Source: Symsagittifera roscoffensis (lineage: Eukaryota; Xenacoelomorpha; Acoela; Convolutidae). From it: a DNA stretch of 64,000 bases. This document shows, in pieces, positions 37,522 to 47,346 of the stretch; the stretch's first letter is position 1; the number at the start of each line of letters is the position of its first letter. The notes under the pieces were generated by a model that was not told the origin of the DNA, ran no database searches, and saw nothing but the letters and a program-made list of their open reading frames with translations. The DNA is taken from the NCBI RefSeq assembly GCF_963678635.1, contig NC_087066.1, forward strand, positions 38,697,755 through 38,761,754. The letters are read 5' to 3'. Both the position numbers and the translations under genes were made by a program.

Positions 37522-38430
37522 TTGTTGTTTAAGCACCCTCAGCAAGCCAAATTTGCAGCTCCAAATCCAAAAAAGTTGGATAATTTTTTCGTAACCGATG
37601 TCGACCTATACAAAGCGCAAATGTCCTTTCCGAACGGATCAGCAGCAGGTCCTGATAAAATAGTTCCTCAAATTTTTAAAGATCTTGTAAGTCGAATAGC
37701 AGTGCAGGACTTAATTTTCTGAAATCGCTTACTAAGCTGATAAACCTCATTGAAGATGGCAAAATACCCGAACCCCTAAGACTTTTATTTTTTGGCGCAA
37801 AGCTTATTGCCCTCAAAAAGATAGACGGAGGGTTGAGACCGATTGCCATAGGCAATACGCTGAGACGTATCGCGTCTAAATGCGCTGGAAGCAAGGACCT
37901 CTCCGAGCGACAAAATTTTATCGGAAACGTACAGGTAGGATGCGGTACCAAACTAGGAGCAGAAACAGCTGCGCACTCGTATCGAATCCTAATTGAACGC
38001 GACGACAATCGAAAATGCACTGGTTTTTTAAAACTAGATTTTAAGAATGCCTTTAACTCTCTAAATAGAGAAACAATGCTGAATCATGTTTATTCAAATC
38101 GCCCTGAAAGGTATAATTACACCCATTGTGCGTCTGGTAAACCTAGTTACCTTTTTTACGGAAGCTCTGTCATAATGTCAGAAGACGGAACTCAGCAAGG
38201 TGATCCTGAAGCCCCACCCCTTTTTGCGGAAACAATTCATACACTAGTCAAACAGTTGGAGTCGAAAATTAACATCTGATATTTAGATGATGAAAAATTA
38301 GTCGACGACTATAGGGTAGTACTCCGGGACCTTAAAAACAATCTGAAATTGGAAAAAATTTACGGCCTGAGCTTGAACACTGAGAAGTGCGAACTTTGTT
38401 TTTTGGGACTGACTACTAGTACACAATAAA
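37522..38430 (+). pseudogene. RT of copy B
   Basis: Frame 37522-37722 has FPNGSAAGPDKIVPQIFKDL, the N-terminal block of RT in this element group. After a frameshift the next frame has RPIAIGNTLRR, motif A (LKLDFKNAFNSL), motif B (QQGDPEAPP) and, beyond TGA at 38277, YLDD and LNTEKCELCFLG. The stop in front of YLDD is the same as in copy A. A Trp codon at that place would be TGG, so a single G-to-A change explains it. Confidence 0.75.
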
Positions 38431-38458
38431 ATTCAATATTAACACAATTTCGAAAAAT

Positions 38459-39007
38459 ATGCCTCAAAATAAAAATAAAAACAAAAGAAGAACTCCTCAT
38501 TTTAGGATCTCAAACAGCAAACTTTGCCGAAAAGAATTGCTCGACGAAAAAAGTAAGAAGTTTGAAAAAATCTCGGATGCCATTGACAAATTAGACGCAC
38601 ATTATGGTTTTTACCTCCTGAAAAATTGCTTTAGCATGCCAAAACTCCTATATTTTTTTGGAACGAGCCCTCGGTTTTCTCAAAATGATTTTTTGGAACG
38701 CTACGTCAAATTACTAAGAAATTCGTTATGCGAGGTCACTAACATGAAAATGGTTGATAACCAATTTTTACAGGCAGTTCTCCCGGTAGCCAAAGGTGGC
38801 TTGGGCGTTTCTTCCGCTCGTCTACTCGCTTTACCCGCTTTCTTAGCCCCAGTAGTAGGAGCAAAAGATGCCTTGAGCGAAACCTGTGATTTGGAGCATG
38901 TGGATGGAACCTATGATTATGCGCTTAAACGGTGGTTTGAACTTGGAAAAATTGAAATGGCTCCGGAAAATGAAATCAAAAAAAAATTGGACAAGCGAAG
39001 TTTTTGA
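38459..39007 (+). pseudogene. RT thumb and linker of copy B
   Basis: A 182-codon frame with DAHYGFYLLKNCFSMPKLLY and later VAKGGLGVSSARLLALPAFLA. Both are landmarks between RT and endonuclease in REL-endo elements. No catalytic residues are expected here. The frame stops at 39005 and the endonuclease is in another frame. Confidence 0.65.
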
Positions 39008-39189
39008 CAGCTAAGTTGCAGACTTGATTTTACGACTCGAATTAACGGACGTGAAAAGATTCAACTCGTTCCAAGGTAGATTTGGCTCCCAATGGTTGAA
39101 TATCATCCCGTGCAAAAAATTTAAGGTTAAAACTGACGAACCAATAACTCAGAATTGCAATAGGACTTCGATTAGGCTCAAAAATATGC

Positions 39190-39810
39190 GAACGGCATGA
39201 ATGCGTGTGCGGAAAAGACGTTACCGAGGATGGTTGGCATGGTCTTTCTTGCCACAAAAGTGCAGGGAGATTCTCTAGGCATTCAAACCTGAATGCCCTT
39301 ATAAAGCAGAGTTTATCTTCTACTCACATTCCGTCTGTTTTAGAACCACGACACCTCTACAGGAACGATCGGAAGCGACCAGACGATTTCCCGCTCGTTC
39401 CATGGGCTGTTGGTAAGCAGCTCTTGTGGGATGAAACGGTAGTATACTCCTTAGCTCCTTGTAGGATTAATGCCGGGTCTGTTTGTAACCCTGGTACGGC
39501 TGCCGCTGAAGCGGAAGAGCAAAAAATTGACAAGTATAAAGATTTTGTAAATGATGGATATCTTTTTCAACTGCTAGCTTTTGAAATTCAAGGCGCGGCC
39601 GGCCTCAGCACAGAAATGTTTTTGAACAAGCTTTGTAAGAACCTAAGCATATGCACTGAGGAACCCAGAGCAGGCAGCTTTTTAAACAGAATCTCCCTGG
39701 CAATACAGATTTCGAACGCCGCTTGCGTACTCGGAACAATAAATGACAAAATAACTTTCGACGAAACTTTTTTATTTGTAACACTTGTATATTATATTTT
39801 CTCGTGTTGA
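39190..39810 (+). pseudogene. CCHC knuckle and restriction-like endonuclease of copy B
   Basis: A C-x-C...H...C cluster (CVCGKD..WHGLSC) is followed by GRFSRHSNLN, then KRPDDF and WDETVV about 20 residues apart. This is the R-H plus PD...D layout of the PD-(D/E)XK endonuclease in R2/NeSL-type elements. The frame 39205-39810 is open for 201 codons to a natural-looking end, making this the best-kept part of copy B. Confidence 0.75.
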
Positions 39811-40298
39811 GTTGCGTGTTCTTTTTGAAGAACCGTAACACGTATCGATTTTAATTCAAAAAGGACTTAAACACTTGTCATCTTCTTTTATCATTATCAC
39901 TTCCATTTTTAGAAAATTCCAAGGATTTTGACTGGAATACGTGATGAAGGGACTCTTGACTGTAACCTCGGTTACTATGATACTTTTGACCTTCTGATTA
40001 CAAATTGCAAGCGGTCGTGGAGCAGATGTGAGAACGTGATAATTGTTTTGATAAATTTATTAAATAGACCCGGATAAATTAGTGATATGATACGCTCATA
40101 ATGGTACGCTTGCAAGAAGAAGGCCCGGTACGGGATTTTAGAGACGAGCTCGTCAAGTCGCGATACACCCCTTCTACCCGGACATCCCCGCCGGAACCTC
40201 CATCCGTGAAAAACCCGGTTGTAATCGCTTTCATTTTTTATGTGTTTTTTAAATCTATTTCTCTACAATCCATTTAACAATCTATTCATTCTCTTGTT
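39811..40298 (+). other. Spacer with shared 5'-leader blocks of the REL-endo family
   Basis: Sequence at 40046-40165 repeats blocks seen at 36554-36640 (GATAAATTTATTAAA and GGGATTTTAGAGAC). A perfect GTAACC/GGTTAC inverted repeat with a 2 nt gap lies at about 39962-39975. No gene. Confidence 0.35.
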
Positions 40299-40309
40299 TT
40301 GCCTCCTTT

Positions 40310-40652
40310 TGTACCCTGTTTAGTGAATGTCCGTATCGAAGTACAGGCCAAAGTGGCTATCCAAGTGAAACTGGTAATGGGAACCTCAAGGATTAGGTAC
40401 TGCGACCCAAAGATGTCGGAGCCACGGTTCACTCGCAGAGGTGTAAAACTAGCCGACCTTGCCGCTACTGTGTCGCCATACCCCTCGCAGAACCTGAACT
40501 GTGTTACTTTAGTAGCCGGCTTTAATGATAAATCATCTACGGTTTCAGACTTTGCTAATGATTGGAGATTCTTAATAAATTTGATAATGTGCTTATTATC
40601 CCCGAAACCATCCTCTCTGCAAATGATCACTTTAAGTAATTCTGATAAGTAG
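40310..40652 (+). pseudogene. Partial SGNH-esterase-like ORF, copy 1
   Basis: Within the 40299-40652 frame are VMGTSRIRYC (block I with Gly and Ser), RRGVKLADLAATV (block II Gly) and VAGFNDKSSTVSDF (block III Gly-x-Asn-Asp). This is the block order of SGNH/GDSL hydrolases. The C-terminal Asp/His block is missing: the frame shifts and stops just before a microsatellite. A fuller copy lies at 40906-41421. Between the two, matching sequence is about 85% identical by eye. Confidence 0.55.
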
Positions 40653-40699
40653 GTGCAGGTGCTTCTTTGTTTTGCCTTATAAATACATTTTACCACTCG

Positions 40700-40747
40700 T
40701 AGTCATAGTAATAGTAGTAGTAGTAGTAGTATTAGTAGTAGTAGTAT

Positions 40748-40788
<41 letters not shown>

Positions 40789-40789
40789 A
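40700..40789 (+). repeat. (GTA)n trinucleotide microsatellite
   Basis: About 90 bases of GTA/TAG repeats with a few ATTAGT interruptions, between the two SGNH-like copies. Val-rich frames across it are repeat translation and not genes. Confidence 0.95.
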
Positions 40790-40905
40790 CAGCCAGTCCA
40801 CTTCCAGATCATGAAGATCGTTCTGTTTTGGCAGCTGTAAATAAGCAGATGACAAAATTTCTCAATGTTTTTTTGCTTCTCAGCTAAACTTCTGTTAAGA
40901 TGTAA

Positions 40906-41421
40906 ATGATCGGATGTCATGAGAGCAAGAAATTGGTAATAGGAACCTCATGGACCAAGTACTGCAGCTCCAAAGATGTCGGAGCCACAGTTCACTCGTA
41001 CAGAGGTGCAAAACTAGCCAACCTTGCCGTTACTGTCTCGCGCTACCTCTCGCAGGAACTGAACTGTGTTACTATAGTAGCAGGCTTTATTGATAACTCA
41101 TCTACGGTTTCAGACTTTGCTAATGATTGGAGATTTTTAATAAATTTGATAATTCATAAGTTTAACCCAAATGTGCTTATTATCCCCAAAACCGTCCTCT
41201 CTGCAAATAATCACTTCATAAACAGAAAAATTGGTGCTCTAAATAACTCTTTGTTTCGCCTTATTATTACATTTTACCACTCAAGAAATCGAATCATTTC
41301 CCCCAATCTAAACATAAATTTTAGTGCTAATATGTTTTATAAAGATGGTATTCATTTTTTTATGGCAATAAAATTTTCAGTAAAATTTTCAGCTCGCTCA
41401 GCTAACTTGTATTCACCATAA
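40906..41421 (+). CDS. SGNH-hydrolase-like ORF upstream of a REL-endo element
   Basis: 171 codons from ATG at 40906. Residues 11-15 (VIGTS) correspond to block I of GDSL/SGNH esterases, with the nucleophile Ser kept and the Asp of GDS changed to Thr. HSYRGAKLANLAV gives block II. VAGFIDNSS gives block III, with Asn replaced by Ile relative to copy 1 (GFND). FYKDGIHFF gives block V with Asp and His three apart. Esterase domains are known in ORF1 proteins of CR1-type non-LTR elements. Here the ORF precedes a PHD-like finger and a REL-endo RT in the same orientation. The frame is open but shortened, and the C-terminus looks frame-shifted after the block V His. Confidence 0.55.
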   Translation: MIGCHESKKLVIGTSWTKYCSSKDVGATVHSYRGAKLANLAVTVSRYLSQELNCVTIVAGFIDNSSTVSDFANDWRFLINLIIHKFNPNVLIIPKTVLSANNHFINRKIGALNNSLFRLIITFYHSRNRIISPNLNINFSANMFYKDGIHFFMAIKFSVKFSARSANLYSP

Positions 41422-41446
41422 ATTTACCCTCCTCGCTGCCAAATTA

Positions 41447-41806
41447 TGACCGATCAAACGCACTGCCATATTTGCAAACGCCCCCTCCGAAAAGGAGGCA
41501 TATGGTGTGTCATTTGCAAAGCATAAATCCATGTCTCACGTAGCGGGCTACAGAGCTGCAAATTTTTTTACGATGGGTTCTCCTGCATAAAATGCACTCC
41601 CGAGAACTTTGCAAAAGTGTTTAATTCCACAAACAGACCAACAAGCACAGCCCCATCACAACTCAAAAAGAAACATCACCGGCAACACATGAAACAAACG
41701 CCTTGCCCAGCGCAACACAATCTGATCCATCGCCCCCAGCAATCACTACAGCCCCCTTCGACCCCTGAAAACTTATCGATCAAGAACTTGAAATTAAAAT
41801 AAATGA
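41447..41806 (+). pseudogene. PHD-like zinc finger and linker before the RT of the SGNH-linked element
   Basis: From ATG 41447 come CHIC, then WCVIC about 10 residues on, then (after TAA at 41525) a His, a Cys and a final CIKC. The Cys/His order fits a PHD-type finger as in copy B. The linker after it is Pro/Gln/His-rich and ends at 41802. One in-frame stop breaks it. Confidence 0.5.
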
Positions 41807-41953
41807 CATATACAAAAGTGTCGTTAACTGGAAACTGCGCTTCATAGTTCTAAGCAAGAACAAGCCCGGGTTCCAATTCATAGAATTACTGAACCAACAG
41901 CTGTTATCATTAGTAGAAGAAATTCCAAATTCTAATGTCGAATTAAAGCAGCA

Positions 41954-42340
41954 ATGATTCTCCCACATCTGCTGCTCCCCAAAACTAAATCAGAAACGAA
42001 CGGATCAAATTATAAAACACTGAGCCGCCGCATAATTTCATGGAAGCAAGGCCTATCAGACGAAACTTTCACTGAAGCGAAAGCTCTCCAAATTAGACAT
42101 CCAAAACAGAAGAAGTCGGAAGTAAACGAGGAAGCTAAGCAATTTGATAAACTAATGAGTACGGCGAAATATCTGCCGCCATTGGCTGCCTTTCAGACAA
42201 GAAAACAAAAGCAATTCTTACCCTAAACGAAGTCATTGAAGGAAAAACAGTCCTCAAAATCCTGAAAGAAAACACCCCCAGCCAAAACAGCGAAAACTAA
42301 TTATATAACTGAATTAAATGAAAACACAATGCCATACCAC
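41954..42340 (+). pseudogene. N-terminal pre-RT domain of the SGNH-linked element
   Basis: The frame has LSRRIISWKQGLSDETFTEAK and QFDKLMSTAKYL, blocks that precede RT in this REL-endo group. After a frameshift near 42195 the next frame reads LTLNEVIEGKTVLKILKEN. No catalytic role is expected; it may bind RNA. Confidence 0.5.
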
Positions 42341-42389
42341 CCCTCTATATTCCAACAAAAAAACGCCAAGACAGTTTGAAAATCAACCC

Positions 42390-43768
42390 TGAAAACGCAC
42401 GGAAGCCACAGTCCCTCAGGTCTAGATGCGTGCGAATGGAGAAGGATATTAACTCACTTCAACCAGACATCCATTGAGCTTTGCAAAACAATTGCTAAAC
42501 TATCCTATACAATAGCAAGTAAATTGTACCCCATGAAAACTTAACAGCTTACAACTCGTGTCGCCTGATACCTCTGGACAAAAATCCAGGGGTACGGACC
42601 ATTGGTATAGGCGAGATTCTGAGAAGAATAATTGGCAAAACAATCACCCAATGTATAAAATCAGACCTTAAAAATCTCGGAAAAAGATTCCAACTCTGCT
42701 TAGGCCAGAAGTGTGGAATTGAATATGCTATCCACAGCTTGAGGAAGGAGTTTGATTAACCGGAAACGGAAGCCATACTACTTATTGACGCAGAAAACGC
42801 CTTCAACTCGCTCAATAGAGAACTTGCTCTGAAAAATGTAGAGATCCTTTTCCGGCACTACATCATGCGCTGGCCAACTCATATAAACATCACTCAAGTT
42901 TATATGTCAATAACACGGTTTTGACATCTACCGAAGGCACAACGCAAGGTGATCCCCTCGCAATGGCTATGTACGGAATTGGAATAATCCCACTGATTGA
43001 GCTCATGCAAAAGCCAAATATCACCCAAAAACGGTACGCAGATGATGGAAGCACTGCAGGTGATCTCAAGAGTATCCGCGCAATACTGGACAAACTAGAT
43101 GCGCACGGAAAGGCTTTCGGGTACAATGTGAAGCCCTCCAAATGTCAACTCATAGTAAAAGAAAACTGTCGTGAAAGCGCCATAAAGTATTCGAAGGCAC
43201 AAATATTACAATGGTAGACGGTTTTAGAGTCCTTGGATCAGTCATAGGAACACCATCAGCTTGCGAAAAGTACATCGAAAGCGAAATTGAAAAGACAGCT
43301 ACCCTAACTGAAAAGCTTTCCAAAATAGCTAAAACATCACCACAAAATGCGTACTCCTGCTACCCAAAGGGAGTTCAAAATAAATTAAGCTTTCTAACCA
43401 GAACAACTCCGGAAGCATTTAAGAAAATGGATGAAATTGAGAAAAACGTAAGACAGCAGCTACTTCCCAGTATTACTGGTAAAAACCATATAACCGATGA
43501 AGATCGCAACCTTTTTGCACTACCACTAAGAATGGGAGGAACAGACTTCCTCAGTCACAAGGACTTTTCCAAAAACTATGAGTGGTCACGAGCCATTTGT
43601 GATCCGTTAGAAAACAGTGATACAGAATTAGCTGAAACAGAACAAACTCTGATAAAAAGACACATCAAAACTGAGAAACAGAACATCACACTCTCAAAAA
43701 TGGCAAAAATTATAGAAAATTACCCATCAAAGAAAAAACTGACAATAAGTCTAGCGTCACAAAAATAG
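42390..43768 (+). pseudogene. RT of the SGNH-linked REL-endo element
   Basis: Pieces in order: SGLDACEWRRIL near 42420, a GVRTIGIGEILRR-type block near 42590, motif A ILLIDAENAFNSLNRE near 42785, motif B TEGTTQGDPLAMAMYGIG at about 42930 and motif C RYADDGS near 43035. KPSKCQLIV follows, then the thumb frame 43211-43768 with RMGGTDF. Stops near 42758 and 42924 and frameshifts near 42540 and 43200 break it. From motif B on the frames are long, so decay is mostly in the first half. Confidence 0.75.
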
Positions 43769-44426
43769 GTCTAGCGTCACAGAGAATTGGCTAAGCGTGC
43801 TCCCTCTAAAGAAAAACAATTTCTCTTTCAACAAGTCAGAGTTTAAAGATGGATTACATCTGAGATGTGGATGGGAACTACCAAACACCCCACATATATG
43901 CCCGTGTGGACAACCGTTCACACTGACCCACCCTCAATTCTGTCCCAAAGGTGGATGAACTCACCTAAGACATAATGAAATTCGCGATACCCTTGCGACA
44001 CTCCTGGACCAAGTATGCCATGATGTTGAAATAGAGCCGAAACTTCAATCGTTGGAAGGCGAAAGCTTTCACAACAAAACAACCACTACTGAAGATGACG
44101 CTCGACTTGACGTCAAGGCAAATGGACTCTGGGGAGGCCGATTCAGCCGAACCTTTTTCGATGTAAAAATTTTCAATCCCCATGCTAAATCCTGCCCTAA
44201 AACTATATCTGACGCCTACAAATATCATGAGAGTGTCAAAACATTAAAACACCAACAAAGAATTCTGGACGTGGAACACAGCAGCTTTGTTCCACTAATT
44301 TTTGCGTGTACCGGAGGAGCAGCACCGGGCTCTACAAAAACCGTCCAGAAACTAGCCGAGAAACTAAGCGAAAAACGGAACGAATCATACTCGGAAACAA
44401 TTAACTATTTAAGAATAAAAAATAAG
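43769..44426 (+). pseudogene. CCHC and restriction-like endonuclease of the SGNH-linked element, split by a PLE
   Basis: CPCGQPF...HPQFC gives the CCHC knuckle, then LRHNEIRDTL, then ARLDVKANGLW and FFDVKIFNP, the catalytic Asp and Asp-x-Lys of a PD-(D/E)XK nuclease. A TGA lies near 43957 and the frame 44052-44413 is open to the PLE. The reading frame near its C-terminus runs into the PLE at 44427; the matching end is found again at 48627. Confidence 0.75.
44414..44426. repeat. Target-site duplication, left copy (PLE)
   Basis: AATAAAAAATAAG, identical to 48614-48626. Both flank the PLE exactly at its pLTR edges. Confidence 0.8.
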
Positions 44427-44717
44427 AATTTTTTAAAATTGTTAATTCAAACGTTTTCGCACATTTTGTGCATCGTCAGGATATAAAATGTTTTATTTAC
44501 AATAAAATGATCAAAGATCATGTATGAAATTCAAAAAGAACAAGTTAGAAATTTTTAACCAATCACATTCTTACATCTGTTATTACGTAATCATTATTTC
44601 ATCGATTATGACAATTTCCATACTTTTTTGTTACTTGAGTCATAATTTTTCGATTTGATGTTTTATCCAAACTGACATGGCAGTTTGTTTTTTCAAAAAT
44701 TGCAATTTTTAGTCATG
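44427..44717 (-). repeat. PLE terminal repeat (pLTR), 3' copy in element orientation
   Basis: 291 bp direct repeat of 48243-48533. Seen differences are about four single bases. It contains a hammerhead ribozyme motif near its outer end (44436-44495). Confidence 0.9.
44436..44495 (-). ncRNA. Hammerhead ribozyme motif in the PLE 3' pLTR
   Basis: On the minus strand the core CUGACGA (44479-44473) is followed by stem-loop II UGCACA-AAA-UGUGC and then GAAA (44458-44455). A palindromic AAACGUUU then forms a very short stem III, ending at a predicted cleavage site next to 44449/44448. Minimal hammerheads with short stem III, thought to work as dimers, have been reported in PLEs. Stem I pairing with the upstream AUAUC is only partial by eye. 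Confidence 0.7.
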
Positions 44718-44729
44718 TTTAAACATGTA

Positions 44730-47342
44730 CTATAATTTTAATGTCAGCTCCCTGCTCCTGAACTCCTCGCGCGTGTTAATTCTGGGGCGTTCTTTCCAAA
44801 TATGTAAGGCCTCCAGAGTGAGGAGTTTCTGTATGTTACTTGATTGATCTATAATCTCAGACTTAAGCTCAGCGCTCTTACCATCCCTGTCACATTCTCT
44901 CAAATGTTGCCCTACTGGCGAATCTTCCTTGTGATGCTCTTCAATCCGCGTGGTCAAATGCCGGACCGTTTGTCCAACATAGGTGGAATTAAATCCACTA
45001 CATGTGAGCTTGTAGACCACTCTGGTTTTCAAATCTTTCGCAAAGGGAGATTTAAGGGACGGTAGGCAAGTCTTGAGCTTTCTCGTAGTAAATATCACTT
45101 GTGCTCCGGCGTTTTGACGCAGTTTGGCAGCAAACCACTCCGATGCATTACCCCGGTATTGTAATGTTATAATGGGTGCACTGACCTTTAAAGGATCTTC
45201 CTTGACTGATGTTACCGTTGTTCGTGTGTCAGTTTTTCGGTCGATGATCTTATTCAACGTTCTTAATACGACACCATCTGACCATTTTTCAGGGTATTGA
45301 TTATCCACCCAGTGTTCTTTATTAATCTTCATTGCCTTGTCAAAGTTTTCCCATGTTGATGTACTTCTAAAAATCCGATGAACAGTACCCTCAACTACAT
45401 TGCGTTTATATTGCAATGGAGCGCAGCTTCTGAAGTTAAGGATAGTCCCAGTATCCGTTGGTTTTTGATAACATCCACATGTTACCTTTTTTCGTGAGTC
45501 CACATTAGTGTTCAAATCTAGAAAGGCTAAGTCTCCGTTCGAATCCGGATTTTCGATAGTGAATTGTAAGTTGGGGTGGAGCTCATTAGCTGCTTTTAAC
45601 ACTATATCTGGATCCCCCTTCACCGTCCTCACTATATCATCTACATATCTTAGGAACGCTTTGACATTTTCTGTTGGTTTTTCTTGATCTCGCTGCTCTT
45701 TACATCTCTTAAAATACCAAACCATTTCTGAGATTTGCTCATATTCTTTGTCGGATACATTACTACACTTTAAATGGTGCCAATTTAAACAAGCTTCGCA
45801 TTCGATCCCCTTACTTCTGTATGTTACCCTCCGCTCGCAATCAGGGCATAGGCCATTCCGGTTTTCATTTAGCTGTGTCAACGCAGGTACTTCCTTCATT
45901 AATGCATATTCGTACTCCTTTAGCCATAAATTGGCAAGAATGACAGCAAGATATGCACCCATTGCCAACCCATCCTTTTGTACGTACCATAAACCATTGC
46001 ATTTGAAGTGCACCTTACTTACAGCCATGTTCAACAATTTCTTCATAGTTCCGCGTGCCAGTTTAGGAGGACTAGTTTGTTCGTACAGTTTCCTCAGTGC
46101 TATATCTATTGCCTCCTTTAGTGGGACATTAGTGTACAAACTTTTGACATCCAGGGAGATAAAACTCTCATTATAGTCTAGATCTATGTTCTCTATGATC
46201 TCCCGAGCCATTTGTGTGTTTGTCTCAATGTTTGCCCCCTCAATGTTGTCAAAAAATTTGGCCAAAGTTTTATTTAGATGTTCATATGAGCTCCCTGGCA
46301 GTGACAGTACGGGACGGAGAGGGGTTCCTTTCTTATGTACTTTAGCCAATCCATATAATCGAGCTGGCTGCCCTCCCGTGGACCTAAGCCTACTATACAG
46401 TGCCTCATCGATCTCATCTTTCTTTTTCATGGCCAACAGTTCTTTGTTGATGTCTTTCTCAATTTTCATAACAACACTATCAGTTAAACCTGGTTTTATG
46501 CTAAATTGTTCCGATTGCAGCAGCTCAGTTAGTTTAGCCTCATATGTCGTTTTCTTCATTACACAGAAGCCAACACCTTTATCGAATGGGACTGCCAAGA
46601 GACCATTGTCCTTCAAATACTTCCTGGCTTTCTCAATCCCTCTATCCGACGGTGTTTGCCGCACACGTTTAGCGTATGATTTTGCAGCAGCTTCATATTC
46701 ACATAATTTTTCACCTGGTACCTTTTGCGATTTAAGCTCAGATAAAAAATTATCAATGTCCGCAAGAAAGTGAAGTTCATTGAAACGATCCCTCACCGGG
46801 TGCTTTGGGCCAAAACCTAACACTTCATGAACCCACTTGGGTAGCTCAATGCCATCTAGTGCTCTGACCAATTTGTCATTCACTTTCATTAACGGTCTGT
46901 CCTGCCGCTCTGCTAGCTTTTTTAACTTCTTTTCATGTCTATCCTTGATGTCATGGATAGCAATTCTAGCCTGGAGCTTTAGATAAAATGCTATTGAGGG
47001 CCACCATTGTTCATCTATCCCTCTCCGCACTACCTCTCTTGCCTTAGCTAGATCATCGTCTATCTTCTTCTCTTCTGACCTTGCCTGATTTATCTCTGTT
47101 CTTAGGAGTTTTAATTGAAAGCTATGCACCGCTTGGTCCGAAAAAACCCCATTTTCTGGCACCCGAAATCTCAAAAAATCTGGTATTATGTCATTGCTTT
47201 GACATTTCCGTAAAAACTTCAATCGATGGAAATTGTTGTTTAATTTATTTGAATACTTCAGGTAATTCAAAACTAATTTCCAAGTTTGTTTTTTCCTGAG
47301 TATCCATCTCAGCATCGGTGGGGGCAAAACTACGGCGGTCAT
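44730..47342 (-). CDS. PLE reverse transcriptase with inserted PHD finger and GIY-YIG endonuclease
   Basis: 870 codons from ATG 47342; numbering here starts 7 residues earlier, at a GTG. Up to ~250 is the PLE N-terminal region with coiled segments. RT: FDKGVGF near 260, RLYGLAKVHK near 336, motif A SLDVKSLYTNVP (403-414), motif B DGLAMGAYLAVILANLWL (464-481), motif C RYVDD (572-576). Between B and C lies a PHD-like finger: C506, C509, C522, C525, H530, C533, W549, C554. The Cys expected at 551 is Phe. GIY-YIG: VVYKLTC, TYVGQT (795-799), R806, EHH, then E851. No stop or frameshift. It would nick and copy into target DNA in the nucleus. Confidence 0.9.
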   Translation of the reverse strand: MTAVVLPPPMLRWILRKKQTWKLVLNYLKYSNKLNNNFHRLKFLRKCQSNDIIPDFLRFRVPENGVFSDQAVHSFQLKLLRTEINQARSEEKKIDDDLAKAREVVRRGIDEQWWPSIAFYLKLQARIAIHDIKDRHEKKLKKLAERQDRPLMKVNDKLVRALDGIELPKWVHEVLGFGPKHPVRDRFNELHFLADIDNFLSELKSQKVPGEKLCEYEAAAKSYAKRVRQTPSDRGIEKARKYLKDNGLLAVPFDKGVGFCVMKKTTYEAKLTELLQSEQFSIKPGLTDSVVMKIEKDINKELLAMKKKDEIDEALYSRLRSTGGQPARLYGLAKVHKKGTPLRPVLSLPGSSYEHLNKTLAKFFDNIEGANIETNTQMAREIIENIDLDYNESFISLDVKSLYTNVPLKEAIDIALRKLYEQTSPPKLARGTMKKLLNMAVSKVHFKCNGLWYVQKDGLAMGAYLAVILANLWLKEYEYALMKEVPALTQLNENRNGLCPDCERRVTYRSKGIECEACLNWHHLKCSNVSDKEYEQISEMVWYFKRCKEQRDQEKPTENVKAFLRYVDDIVRTVKGDPDIVLKAANELHPNLQFTIENPDSNGDLAFLDLNTNVDSRKKVTCGCYQKPTDTGTILNFRSCAPLQYKRNVVEGTVHRIFRSTSTWENFDKAMKINKEHWVDNQYPEKWSDGVVLRTLNKIIDRKTDTRTTVTSVKEDPLKVSAPIITLQYRGNASEWFAAKLRQNAGAQVIFTTRKLKTCLPSLKSPFAKDLKTRVVYKLTCSGFNSTYVGQTVRHLTTRIEEHHKEDSPVGQHLRECDRDGKSAELKSEIIDQSSNIQKLLTLEALHIWKERPRINTREEFRSRELTLKL

Positions 47343-47346
47343 TATC

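Larger units (their letters stand above)
36796..39810 (+). mobile_element. REL-endo non-LTR element, copy B (PHD, RT, REL-endonuclease), inactive
   Basis: Runs from the TGCTGATTTATAAAATTCCC start through a PHD-type finger (about 36898-37075), the N-terminal RT part (37522-37722), RT core (about 37719-38430), thumb and linker (38459-39007), to a CCHC knuckle and REL-endonuclease (39190-39810). Frameshifts near 37710 and 38430, TAG within the PHD region and TGA before YLDD leave no intact ORF. Such elements nick target DNA with the C-terminal PD-(D/E)XK endonuclease and prime reverse transcription there. Confidence 0.8.

Noticed and set aside
40672-40887. Val-rich 71-codon frame
   Set aside because: It is the translation of the GTA microsatellite.
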